From contig JAJTTP010000001.1 of NCBI GenBank assembly GCA_023313575.1, positions 1,674,001 through 1,738,000 on the forward strand: a DNA stretch of 64,000 nucleotides, read 5' to 3'. Positions 12,401 through 24,096 of this stretch are shown here, piece by piece. The stretch is from Eutypella sp. D-1. Lineage: Eukaryota; Ascomycota; Sordariomycetes; Xylariales; Diatrypaceae. Numbering within the stretch: the stretch's first letter is position 1; each line of letters begins with the position of its first letter. The notes beneath the pieces were generated by a model, which was not told the origin of the DNA, searched no databases, and saw nothing but the letters and a program-made list of their open reading frames with translations. Position numbers and translations under genes: made by a program.

Positions 12401-15197
12401 CCCTTCCCCGTCCCCCGGGCCCCCTATTGATGGGGCACGTAGCGTGCGAGTAGATAGGCACCCCACACAACAAATCAATAGGAAAACCGCTTGGAATAGT
12501 CACCGAGTACGACATTGTCGATTTTGATTTTTAGGTTGCATATGTGTATGTGTAAAGGGGTACGAGTCGGAAGTTTTGTCTTACGAATGAGTGGTGGACT
12601 CGACTTGAGTCCTCGCCGCCGTTGCTTGATTTCCCGCATGACGGGCTGCATACTGCATGTTGCATGGTATATGCATACATAGACAGGCAGGTAGAAAAGT
12701 ATGTAGCCAGGTAAGTGTATTACGAGCGCGCGCATCTAACAAACCCCGTATCTAGTTGGAAAGGGGGGAGAGGAATGCTACTACTCGCTCGTTCGCTACG
12801 AGCCACCAATCTACCTATCTACACCTCGGTGATTTAGTCCTCACCTTGATGCGGTCGAGGCCTGGACTCTGCTATAAATTGATATGTTCAGATTAGCGAT
12901 GATGATGAAAGCGAGAGCTATTCTTACCGATTGGTTAGTCAGTTATACATTAAGAACTTAATCGAGCACATATAGATGGGGGAAACCGTGCGCAGGCGTA
13001 GAGTTGCCCCTTCAGGGACTGCTGCTTCACGTCGTCTTAACTTGGCATATGATGACGACGAGCAAAAGAAAGATGACGGTGGCGGGGAGATGAGAGATCA
13101 AGACGGGGCCAGATGGAACAGAGAGAATGTCCTTCGCAGAAGTTCTATGCATCCGATACGGGGAGGGGGGCAAACGCGTCCCGACAGCCACCAGTTAGCT
13201 AGTCAGCTGGACTCGTTCGAGCCTGAGAGCAACTTATTATGTCCTCTCACCTACAGTGGCTGCTCAGCCCCTGAATACAACCACCATAGAAATACACACC
13301 ACCACCATGCTCCAATGACATTCGAGAAGCCGAAGGAACAAATTAGAGGGGAAGAGGCGAGGACATCTGTGCTTGGAGCTTGGAGGTCACTGAAAGCCAC
13401 CCACGTCCCCCTCGACACCCCCCGCCACGCACTTGCCATGCCATGTTCGCAAGGCAAGCCAAGTAAGCATCGTGGGAGGGGGGGTGGAGGGGGGACGGGG
13501 ATGTGGGGGCACCGCCGATGGAGGAGCAGCATGTTGCCCTAGCGCCTTTGGTAGCCGTCCACTTATACATGTAAGCCGGCCCGAGTATTTAATTGATTAG
13601 TTGATGGTGACGGCAAGCTGGGAAAAAGGTGGCTGGGGTCATCTTGAGCATGTGCATACGGAGTACATGCATCAGGTGCATACAAAGACCATCACACTTG
13701 GCTTTACTATTTGCTATGTGTGATTAATATATGTGCTATGCAAAGAGAAGGAAAGAAAAACAAAGAAAAAGGAGACTGGGAGACTTGATTGATTGACTGG
13801 CTGACTTAGTAACTTCCAAGGTTGAGTGACTACACTTTCTGCATTACATATATGCACCCAAGGACGTATATACTTATGCCTACCTAAGTAGATATATATA
13901 ATATATACTTGCTCTTATGAAGTAGGTATGTGGGTAACTTATTCTTTATTGATCGCCCCGGTGCGGTGGTTATCGGGTCGGGTCCCCCATCTCTCATCTC
14001 TACATCCATCCCTTAAAGTACGCCCGCTTACTTGTCCTAAGTATACCTAAGTAGGTGTGTAGAGCACCAATGTCAATGCAGCAATACTACCTGACTACAT
14101 ACCTACATAGTACCGTACTTACAAGGTAGTTAGGTTCGGTATTCCGGCATTGGCTTCCTGGGATTAGATCCATACGAATAGGTCTAGTTTACTGGTTTAG
14201 TTGGTGAGGTGCTTTAGGTCGTTGGCTAGCAAGATGGGGACCAGTGCTACCAGTCAACCAGTCAGCCAGTCGGGAATGATAAAAAGCTGAAAGAACTTAA
14301 GAAGTTGTTCAAGGGGGTCAGTCAAGTGGTCAAGTAGCCCGGTCGGGGGTCTGTAAAGTTCTGAAGTCCAAGTCCACTCTTCGAGTCCTGAAATCCTGGC
14401 TGGCATCCACCTGTACTATGTCCTCGGGACCTGGGCATTGGGTGGTGAAAAAGTCTAAGCTTTTTACCCCGTCATGCTCCCCAGTCCAGTCTAACTACCT
14501 AGGTCTAACTAGGGCTCTAACTCTAAGTAACTAGTTTGCATAGTCAACTCTATTCTATTCATATCCATACCCATACTTACACATACCTAAGTACTTACCT
14601 ACATATACCTCTAGGCCTTACATACTTCCTCACCTATATTCCGATCAACTTAAGAGCAACGAAGCAGCCCTGGAACCCCGGGGCGTCTCATACCCTTCCA
14701 CCTATCCATCCATCCATCTCTAGGTATTCATTCGTCTGCCTATCTCTACATAGTATCTATTTCGTGTATTTCTTGTAAATTACTTAAAGTACGAAGGATT
14801 TGACGCGCGGTTGTGGATCTTCTCCTCTTTCATCTTCATCATACCCCAACCAAGCCAACCAAACCAATCTATATTGTCATATTCAATTCAATTTCACCCT
14901 TTTTCCTTTTTTGAATAACCCCCGTACTATAAGTATCGTTCTCAGATATTTGTTACAAAACATAAAACCCGCCTCCGTCAAGGCTTTATTCCCGGTGCCG
15001 CCGGATCGGAACGGACATCTTACTACATATTCTCGGTCTCAACCCAGCGGCAGGGAATCCCATACTAGATCATACATACTACTCCGTCGGTGTGGTATCG
15101 CTATTATTGTGGTTGTTCTACATTCCTGCCGCTTCCCCAAAGAATATTATAAAGAAAGAAAGGCGGTAAAATAATCAGAAATTATACTAAGCTGCGG
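9439..15197. other. Gene-poor intergenic stretch, 5.8 kb
   Basis: I find no recognisable protein. It holds long homopolymers (20 G at 10459-10478; 15 C at 10708-10722), a tandem ACGTATGT unit near 11830-11855, and several clusters of CTAGGTAC/TACCTAAGTA words (about 13870-13930, 14035-14130, 14495-14620). A 188-codon frame at 12976-13542 has unbiased codons and no domain and is not called. The last few hundred bases are probably the promoter and leader of the zinc-cluster regulator. Confidence 0.55.
10459..10478. repeat. G20 homopolymer
   Basis: Uninterrupted run of 20 G, with a 15-base C run 230 bases downstream (10708-10722). Exact length should be treated with caution because such runs are prone to sequencing and assembly error. 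Confidence 0.9.
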
Positions 15198-18032
15198 ATG
15201 TCGTCAACCCATCACCAACATCATCACCATCCCCATCTCATCCCGCCGCCGTTTCCTTACAGCATCGGCAGCGGTAGTGGTGGCGGCGGCGGCGTTGGTG
15301 GTGGTGGAGGAGGACGACCGTCACCAAACAATACTATATCTACACCCACCTCAGCCAGCACACTCTACACATCGCCGGAGGATTCTACCATCGTCATCCC
15401 CAAGACGGAACATGATGACGACGATGACGAGGAAGCTAGCAGCCCGGACAGCACCAAGAATTCCAATCGGCCCCCTAAGAAGAAGCAGAGGCGCAACAAG
15501 CCGACACTGTCGTGCCAAGAGTGCGTTGAGCGCAAGACGAAAGTAAGTTGCTTGCGAACTCATTTTTTCTTTTTTCTTCTTATGCTGTTGCCACCTAGAC
15601 CTCATGGACCTTCTCTTTTGGTCCTTATACATCCATGCAGCGGAGAGCGAGAAAAAAAAAAAGGAGTGCCTTCTCTGATCGGCATGCGATGCCTTTAAAT
15701 ACGTCACAAAACAAGTTTGCGCTGCCTCTATCGTGTTTTTATCTGCAGCAGCTCGTTTGCCACCCACCAATGGGTTCCTCCGGCCGGAATTCACGGAGGT
15801 CCAATCAAATGGCCCTCCGGTCAATGTTTCAAAATTCCTGCAGCCGGGAGAGCGGTCCCTAAAAGCTTGGCGGCCATCTATGTATAAAGTTGCGAGTTCG
15901 ACCCAATCAAGAGCTACCTCCTATATGCTCGCTGGCTTAGAGAGGCTTTCGCAAACCGATGGATGAGGCTCGTATCTTCTCGTGGTGGATGAATTGCTAT
16001 GCGCGGATTTCATGACGTGCTAGTCACGATTTGATGGGGCTCCTTGGTTAACTATTGGTGTAGTGCGATCGAGGAAGACCACATTGCTTAGCTTGTAAGC
16101 CTGCCTTTCTCACCCCCACTTTTCTTCTGGTGAATTAAAGGGGGGGGAAACCCAGACGCTGACCTACTATAACAGGTATTAAAAGACAGACGGATTGCCG
16201 TTATGCTCATGTGGCAAATATATTGGAGTGAGCTTTGCCCTTACAAATGATAACGTTCTCATCACTGAGAGATGCCCTATCTAGAGAGACAACCCGCTCG
16301 GCCACCAATGGCCGGAGGATGACCAAGCCGCCAAAAAAGAGGCTGACGGCAAACGGAGTGAAACCGGCGATTCCAAACATAGCAGACAGAGGTATCCTTG
16401 GGAGTAGGACGGCCTCGAGGGGCTCCGTAGCCTCGTCGACGGGACTCCTCTCCAACGTTCCCTTCTCACATCCTACGGCCTCGAATGTATTCGGGGTAAA
16501 CACCCAACACCCCTTTGTTAATTACTGGACTTGTGAGGGTGGTCTCGCCGAGGTGAACTCAGTTCTTCCCGACAAGTTGCAGGCCGACATGCTACTAGCT
16601 CAATATTTCGAGTGCGTGGACCCGGTCTATCCCATGGTCCACCGCCATTCGTTCTATGACGAGTATGAGAGGTTTTGGGCCTTGAGCAAGTTCGACAAGG
16701 ACCGCTACGATGCTGCTTTCGTGGCGCTAATATTCGTCATGTTGGCGTTAGGCACGCAATTCGTGTCGACCTCTACCAACCCTAGAGACCGGAAGCAGAC
16801 AGCCGAGTTCTACGCGTCCGCCGGGAATCAGGCTCTACGGATGAGCTCATATCTGAGCACCGCAACCATAAGCTCCGTCCAGGCGATGGTGTTATTGGTG
16901 TATTTTCTCATCAATGACAACCATGCCTCGGACGGCTGGGCATTTGCTGGCATCCTTATGAGGCAGGCTTATGCAATGGGTCTCCATAGGGACCCTGATA
17001 TAGGTAGGAGATTTGTGGCCCCCGATTTTCCTAAAGCGATGCGGACGCTGACCAAATTTCAAGTAACACCGGATGCAAGTATTTTTATGAAGCAACAACG
17101 GCGAAAGTTGTGGCAGGCTGTCCTATTACAGGACACGTTCATGACCGTTCTATTATCCTTGCCCCCATCTGCTACGCACACCGACGTCAACGTGGACGAC
17201 TTTAACGACGAGACGTCCGTGATGGTGAACTTTGACCCGACCGACACGGCGTACATCCGGGGCTCGTGGACGTTGGCGAATCTAGTGCAGGAGACGATTT
17301 GCAGCCCGCGGTCGCTAGACATGCCGATCTGCACGACGCAGCGGCAGAAGTCCAAGCTAGTGTCGGACTTCCGGGCGGTGTATCGGTCGTTCCCGGATAT
17401 CTTCCGGTCGTGGGACCAGGACACGATTTCACGGTTGGTGGCGCACAACAAGCGGGTGGCGCGGCAGACGCTGTTCCTCACGAGCAACTACTACCACAAC
17501 CTGATGCTGGTGCATGCGTCAGAGAGCACCGACGTGCCGATCAACGTACGCGGCACCCTCGAAGCCGCTCACGAGGCTATCACCGCCTTCTTCCTATTAT
17601 ATGCCCATTTCGAGGACGAAGCCCGCGTCTGGTGGGTCTTCAACCACCGTGCCTTTCTTGAAGCCCTCTGCATCGGCGCCGTCCTGCGCGAGGTCGCGGG
17701 CACAAGCCAGAGCGACCCCGGCGGCGCCGCCGCTATCGACCAGGCCACGAGAGATCCCGTCTTCGCGAGGGCTAAGGCGGATATTAGTAAGTGCATATTA
17801 ACTTGCCCTTCTCTTCTTACCAACTCTCTCACATAGACGCCGTGGTGGCTCACCGGCCGCTCATCGAAGTCCCTCGTTATTTTCGTCTGCATGATGGATG
17901 TATCACTAACACTTTTTGACAGCCCGCATGATCCATATCATGAGGGTGATGGGCGAGGGCGAGCAAGGATCCGAGGTCGCGCGGACGCGAGTCACGGTAT
18001 TAAGCGAGTTCCTCAGTTCAGTAGCGCAGTAA
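15198..18032 (+). CDS. Zn(II)2Cys6 fungal transcription factor
   Basis: Five exons by eye: 15198-15542, 16064-16094, 16176-16227, 16270-17786, 17923-18032, giving 684 residues. Exon 1 carries His-, Gly- and Asp/Glu-rich low complexity, a basic KKKQRR stretch and the first half of the zinc cluster, CQECVERKTK. Exon 2, only 31 bases, supplies CDRGRPHCLA; exon 3 completes it with CIKRQTDC. Joined, the cysteines are spaced CX2CX6CX6CX2CX6C, the classic binuclear cluster, at about residues 106-134. Exon 4 holds the fungal-specific transcription factor homology region (QYFECVDPVYPMVHRHSF, then a helical domain). The protein should be a nuclear DNA-binding regulator; target genes cannot be inferred. 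Intron 1 is 521 bases, long for this genome. Intron 3 is only 42 bases with a GAG acceptor, the least certain junction. The gene converges on the GH47 gene with 436 bases between stop codons. Confidence 0.88.
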
Positions 18033-18468
18033 ACTAGACTATTGTGCCCGGGAACATATGCATATAGAAAGATAAAGCGAGAGAGAGAGAGAGAGTAATA
18101 GAAATAGTCGAACCCTCATGAACAACCCAATTCTCGAGCCAAGGCCAAAAAATGATGGTCGGGAAATATTGTGAAATTCTCGCGCTGTGCCGGATAGGGG
18201 CTGCGCTGATTGGAAGTGCGACAGGCACCTACCTACCTACGTAGTTCTACCTCGTATGAGTACATCAACTACGATCATACTAGCCTAAACGACATTTCCA
18301 ATCGCTAAAGTATCCATACTCAAGAAAAAACAAAAAAGGAAAACAAAGAAGAAAAAAAAGAAAGAGAAGCAAGTTTCTCTTCTCGAACCTGACGATCACC
18401 CTGGACAGATTAACAACAGTAACCTAATCCACCCAAATTGTCTCGCGCCCTCTCCTCTGTCCCGTAAT
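18033..18468. other. Convergent 3' region
   Basis: Shared terminator space between the zinc-cluster regulator (+) and the GH47 gene (-). It holds a GA dinucleotide run at 18079-18095, CCTACCTACCTACGTAG at about 18227-18243 and an A-rich stretch at about 18320-18370. No gene seen. Confidence 0.6.
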
Positions 18469-20513
18469 CTAGGCATCCAGCCTCCGGAAGGGGTGGGCCT
18501 CGGTATTGAAGACCCAATCGTCGAGGGAGAGGAGGTCGGGGTCGCTGAAGACGAGGTAGAAGTATTTGAGGGTCTCAGCGAGCCAGAAGCTCTCCATGGA
18601 GTCGGAGCGGGAGGAGCCGGGGGCCACGGTGACGTCCTTGAGGGCGGCGCTGGCGAGCTCGGTGCGCGTGGCGGCGTCGACGGCGGCGAACATCTCCCAC
18701 GCGCGGTCCAGGAGCCGGCGATCGCCCGTCACCCGCCACAGCACGAACACGCTCTCGATCGCCTCCGGCCGCAGCACGTACCGCCGGTCCGGCATCGCCG
18801 TGAACCCGGGCGACAGCCGCTGGTCGCGGACTGCGGCGTCGGCGACCCTCTCGGCCTCGGCCGCCGACGTTGCCCCCATCACGTGGTAGTTCGCCGCCTG
18901 CAGGACCCCGCGCTTCCAGGCGCCCTCGTCCCACGAGCACGGCGGCTCCTCCATCGCCGCCGAATTGCACGCCACCATCTCGAACGTCTCCGGCATGATT
19001 CCCAGCGGCGCAGTGTTCGCGTACGCCCAGATGCAGCCGTCAGTGAGCCTGCGCGCGGCATCGAGGTGTACTATGCTGGCGTCGCTGCCCGAGAGCAGAC
19101 GACTGCCGAGGGCGAACATTCCGCCCGCGAAGCACGCGAGGTGCTGGCCGTGGGGCTGGACGGGGCCGGGGACGAAGCTGGGGTGGGTCACGGAGCCGGT
19201 CTCGACCTCTTGCGCGCGCGCCGACCCCGCGAACAGGATGTCCGCGCCGTCGGTCGTCATGGGGCGGAAGATCGTGTGGCGCAGAGAGGTCTGGGCGGCG
19301 CGCGCGTACATGGCCTCGTACGCCGGCGCGGAGCCGTAGCCCCCCAGCAACGCCGACATCTTCGGCAGGTACTCGTACGTCGAGTCCGCCATAGCGCCCA
19401 GCCCGAATGTCGCGTCCTCGTCGAACCGCTCGTCCCGCGGGTTCACTCCGATTGGCCACATGCCTATGCGCCCCCAACGGGAGAGGTGGGTCTAGTTAGC
19501 CGGACATGGCGTGTGTGTGTGTGTGTGTGTGGATCTTGGCTGGAGAGGAAGCACGGCTGGTCCCAATGTCACTACACTAGTCAAAACTTACCGGGTATCT
19601 TGGTATTCTCCTGCTGGGCCTCAAGGACCTCGCGGATGCGCTCGGCGGCGTCGAACCACTTCGGGTTGCCGGTGAGGACGGAGAGACGAGTGAACTCGAG
19701 ACAAAACGAGCCGACCTCAGCGAGGAGGGCCCAGTCAGGGGCCTCGCCCTGACGTTGGCCCTGGCGGGCGGCACGCAGGTCCCAGCGCGAGATCGGCATG
19801 CGGTTAGGGGTGTCGAAGGCCTTGTAGAGCATGTCGCCGACCTCGCGGGCCTTGCGGAGCATCCGCGGGTCGCCGCTGAGGTCGTACGCGGCGAGGAACC
19901 CGCCCAGGTACCGGATCGTCGTCTCGAAGACGTTGATGTCGCCCTCCACCGGCGTGTTGGTGAAGTCGATGCGTGTCGCCGCCGCCGCCGCCGCAAAGAA
20001 CTCATCCTCGTACCCCATCACCCACAGCGTGTCGAGCGAGTCCACCAGCGTCGCGCCCCACCCGCCGAACGACACGCCCCCTTCCTTTTTCGGCCCCCCG
20101 CTGATCGGCGCCAGCTCGTCCTCCGGCAGCGCCAGCCGCGCGTACGACGACCAGCACCGTTCGAAGGTGCGACGCACGGCCTCGCGCCGCTCCAGCCGGA
20201 TGCGCCGCATTTCTGTGGTCTCCGGGCCGAATGACCGTGCCTGTATTGGCGGGAGTTTCCGGAGACTTCGCTGCGGAGGCGCAGGCGGCGGCCGCCGCAT
20301 CGACTCCGGCGCCACCGGGTAGTGCGTCGGCACTTGACGCCACATGTACTTCGGGTCGTCCACCACCCCCGGTATCTGGGGTACCTGGTGGTAGTTACGC
20401 GGCGGCAACCGCGACGACTTGGGCCCCAGCGTCCAGCACGCGTAGAGGAGCAGAAAGGTGAAGGCTGCGCAGATCGGCAGGAGGAATCTGCGCCGGCCCG
20501 TCAACGTCAACAT
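18469..20513 (-). CDS. GH47 class I alpha-1,2-mannosidase
   Basis: Two exons, 20513-19592 and 19463-18469, across a 128-base intron (GTAAGT ... AG) that itself carries a GT dinucleotide repeat; 638 residues. The chosen ATG lies in a GCCGCC context. An in-frame upstream ATG at 20588 would add 25 residues. Residues about 10-27 form one hydrophobic segment after basic residues, typical of a type II membrane anchor. The GH47 (alpha/alpha)7 domain follows: GGWGATLVDSLDTLWVMG, EVGSFCLEFTRLS, KIPGMWPIGVNP, YVLRPEAIESVF and the terminal FNTEAHP block with the calcium-ligand threonine. The family trims alpha-1,2-linked mannoses from N-glycans in the ER or Golgi (EC 3.2.1.113), or degrades misfolded glycoproteins in its EDEM branch. 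The length and intact catalytic blocks favour a processing mannosidase. Codons are strongly GC-ending. Confidence 0.92.
19511..19531. repeat. GT dinucleotide microsatellite in the GH47 intron
   Basis: Ten GT units plus one base, lying inside the only intron of the GH47 gene, read as CA repeats on the coding strand. Confidence 0.9.
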
Positions 20514-22099
20514 GGCGGCTAGCTGTCTTTTCAGACCGGATTTCGTGTTATGCGTATCTGTATACTGGCTGATTGCCTTCTGGTTCATCTTTTTGTTTCC
20601 TGCTGCCCTCGTGTATAACCATGCAACGAGAACTTCTTCGCAAGGGAGAAAAAAAAGTAAAGATGCCTTCAGGGAAACGAGACGAGAGTAAAATGTGAAC
20701 AAACACCCTTCAAGAACTGGGACGCGTCGAGTCTCCACGAACAAACTTATAGATATGTTATGATATCCTGTTTACACCCCAGAGGAGGGCTACAACCTGG
20801 GAAGGTTCGAACAAGCTCTCAACTACCTGGGTTTGTCCCTTCCTCCCCTGACTATATTCCCATAGGTCTAGCCAGTCACTACCTGTCTTGTGTCGTGTCG
20901 GGCAATTGTGATAGGAGAGCGATTTAGGGTTGTGCATATCTCATTCCATCGTCCTTTCCATTCTTTCATCTGCCTTCTCGCATATTAGTTGCCCGCCCAA
21001 GAAAGGGATTGATATATGCCCATGTTGTTTTTTTCTTGTTTTTTTCCTCTGGACATTTGAAGACATTTTATGACCTGGAGAAATGAACAGGGGGGACATG
21101 AGACTGCCTTCACCGTGCACGATGATTATGATGGTAATGTATGACATGTTTTGATTGGATCGGGCTGCTGTCGAGAGAGATTGACTTATCCCGTTGTTAC
21201 GCTTGCTACGGATAGCGGGGTATGTTTCAATGAGGGCTTGACGGTAGGTACATCTACTTGGCTGGCGGAGGGATGAAGACATGAATCGAGATGGAAAAGG
21301 GGGGAGGCCGACGCCAAATCAAATCGTCAAGGTCTCGGGAGTGACGGCTGCGTTACTTTTCACACGATACTGTACTTCTATATGGGTGAGCAAAAGTGCT
21401 AGTGCAGGGCGCATTGGGGTCAATTGCGATGAACCCGAGGCACTCTCGTCCATTATTTAAATTATCGGTATACAATAGCTCTCTGCCAAACCCGTACCAA
21501 GCCTCCCCGGCCCGAAACTTAAGCTTCTCCTGGAGGCAAATATTCCTAAATAAAAAAAGAGCCTCTATTCCAGTCAAGCCATATATATATAGATACGGGT
21601 ATATGCGGCTCGGGGGCGTTGTCACCAAAGAAGAAAAAAAGAGAGGAAGTAAAACAAAGAAGAAAACAAGCGGCTATTCGGTCGGTATTGTGGATATCAA
21701 CCACGTACAGGGAAAAACTCTCAAGATATGAAAAATGCGAGGGATTACATCGAAAAGGAGACGAAAGAGCAAGGTATATATATATATAGTATAGATAGGG
21801 AGGGGAAGACCCTCCCCAAAAATGGACCATATCAGATAAGTTTCCGTCGAAACAAGAAAAGGCTCGCTAAAAATGCTCGAGAAAAATAGATGAGGGTGAA
21901 ATGTGGAAGGATATAAAAGAAGTTGGTCGTACAGTCGTTCACCTCGATGCGTGGCCAGCAGCCCAGGATAACAGAGCCCGGGAATCAATCCTGTCTCATT
22001 CGGCTCGGGGGTTGCAGGATAATCTAACCCGCCGCCCGAGCCGGGTTCGGCCGTCAAAAAGATTCAATACTCGTATAATCAAGATTGCAGTCCATGCAG
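20514..22099. other. Intergenic: GH47 promoter and 3' region of the next gene
   Basis: The first part is the GH47 promoter and leader (read on the minus strand); it contains the in-frame upstream ATG at 20588. The remainder contains AT-rich runs (TATATATATATAG near 21777) and no frame with coding character. Confidence 0.55.
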
Positions 22100-24096
22100 T
22101 CATGAGTCTACACTCATTTCCGGGGATTGGATCTCTGATGGAGTCCTCGAAGGTTTGCCCAGAGTGAGCTGTCCCAGAGACAAGGTCCTGGGAGCCCGTT
22201 TCCTGGAAAAGCTCTCGTCGAACTCCTCGTCGTTGACGGCATCGAAATCAGGCCCACCTCGCTCCTCGCGCGGCGTCTTGTAAGCCTCGGATTCGGAGTA
22301 TTCGTAAGCCGACGCCGGGGTGGGAAGTTCCTCTTCCTCGTCAAGCTCGAACGTGGAGAATGTACCATTCCTCTGTCCTAAAACCCCCGGATCGGTTCCG
22401 CTTCGGGACATCCGGTTGACCCGGTGGGTTAGCTTCTTCACCTGGTCCTCCAGCGCTTGCCTTGCGGCGGCCTCTGTATCTATCAGAGCCTTGAGGGTTG
22501 TATAGTGATCTGCCGTCAACGTCCCTGTGTCTCCCCGGGGCAGCGTGGGCAAGCTAGTTGTTTCGCGCACCGTACCCCGTAGGGTAGCGGTGGATACAGG
22601 TCGCGCTGCGGGTCCGGTCGATGGCGGCTGGACTGAACCAACGAACGTATGGCCATCGCCAAAGGATTCATCGCTTTGTCTAGACCAAGGTTTCCGGAGG
22701 TCCTCCGAGATGGTTCGACATAACGTCGGGTTCATGGGTATCGAACTATTTGTGAACGTGAAAGAGGGCGCCCCGTTCGCCGTCGATGGCGGATCCGCAT
22801 AAGCCTCCACGCCTGGCACCACTTCGAATAATTGCGAGACGAGTTTCAGCAACTTCTGGTTGCGGGCCTCCAATGCTACTACACGGTCCTCCAAACTGGT
22901 CACCTCCGTGCTCTTCGTGTTGGGCGTGGTGGGCGCGGCCCTCGTAGGGGGTGGTGGGGGCACCAAGGGCGAGTTTTCGGCGGGTGGTATTTCGACGTGT
23001 GTATCAGTCTCGACGTTACTCGTCTCGTCGGCCGTGCCGTCGACGTCACTCTGATGACTTTCCGGTTCATGACTCCCTCTCCAATAGCGAATCTCGGCAC
23101 TGCGGCGGCGGACGCCTGCTTGGTTGCCTATCATATCCTGGAGCTGCGACAAGCTCCGCGACCTTCGACGGTGGGCGAGGTTGTCGCTTGTAATGGCCCG
23201 ACCAATCTCCTCCGGGTTATCGGATTCTGGTACCAGCGCTTGGGTGCTACCTCTCTGGTGCGCGCTAGCAGGTCGTGGGGTCAGGCCGACCATCTCCGCG
23301 CTCACATCGTTCGTTCCCGTACTGAGAATCCTGCTCGTCGTGGTAGCCCGTCTCCTGTCGGGCTCCAACGGTACGGTATTTAGGGCGTTCTCCGGGGCGC
23401 CACCATCTATATCGTCTGGACCGGCTGAATGGGACCGTATTGCCTTATTGTAATCGGAGATGGGCATAGAAGCAGATCGTTTGGATTCGGCATCTTTCGA
23501 ATAAGCCTGACCGAGACCCGAATTATCCTAGAACGCCGGGTTATCAGTTGAGCCAATATAGAGGGACTGGGTTAAAGAAATCCCATGGATAGACTTACAC
23601 TGTGGTGGTGGTGGTGAGTAGGGCTCGATGACGCTCTCGTGTGCGTATTGATGACAGGAAGTTCACTTGTACTCTTCTTTTTCCGGCCAAAAATTCGACC
23701 TAATGTAGATTTCAAGGTAGACTTCTTTCGCTGGGGCGCATGGGTTCCGGAATCGGCGCTGACCGTCGAGTACCTTACGGTGCTTGCGCGCATGGTCCTT
23801 CGATTCGGGTGACTGCCAGAACCATATGAGGTCTGGTTAGGCCCTGAATGGGCGGCCTGTTCCTCGTCGTCCTCAGGTATGACATCGGAAGGAGCGGTTC
23901 CGGAGGTTAAGTTGGAGGAACCTGCGGCGGAAGAATGAATTCGTCTCGACTCTCCCTCAGAGGTGGCGGCTGACCCGAGCTTGCGGGGAGGAAACTCTTC
24001 GTCCATGGGGATAGGGGCGCTTATCCTACCGCGGACGTTACTCGACATTGCGGACTGGGTTCGAGGCGGCTCGGGGACGTTCTTGAAGACGACCAT
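22100..24096 (-). CDS. Serine-rich coiled-coil protein of unknown function
   Basis: Two exons, 24096-23599 and 23527-22100, joined across a 71-base intron (GTAAGT ... CTAG, phase 0), give 641 residues. I do not recognise the family. It is hydrophilic, without signal peptide or membrane segment, and rich in Ser, Thr, Pro and Arg, as in heavily phosphorylated scaffold or regulatory proteins. Around residues 130-145 a basic block KKSTLKSTLGRIFGRKKKS could be a nuclear localisation or membrane-binding motif. A His run (about residues 160-165) ends exon 1. Exon 2 has RRRSRSLSQLQDMIG, a proline run PPPPP, a heptad segment SLEDRVVALEARNQKLLKLV and a second, LIDTEAAARQALEDQVKKL, both likely coiled coils, and an acidic tail. 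A 79-base pure purine tract lies about 500 bases upstream. That it is a real gene is well supported by splice phase and length; function is open. Confidence 0.82.

Noticed and set aside
12976..13542. 188-codon plus-strand frame as a gene
   Set aside because: Codon use is unbiased, composition is low complexity (His and Gly runs), and no domain or splice continuation is visible.
14800..15174. 124-codon frame directly before the zinc-cluster gene
   Set aside because: First codon is not ATG, composition matches leader sequence, and no splice would join it in frame to the regulator.
18493..19752. 419-codon plus-strand frame across the GH47 gene
   Set aside because: It is the antisense shadow of GC3-rich GH47 codons; motifs of the minus frame are unmistakable.
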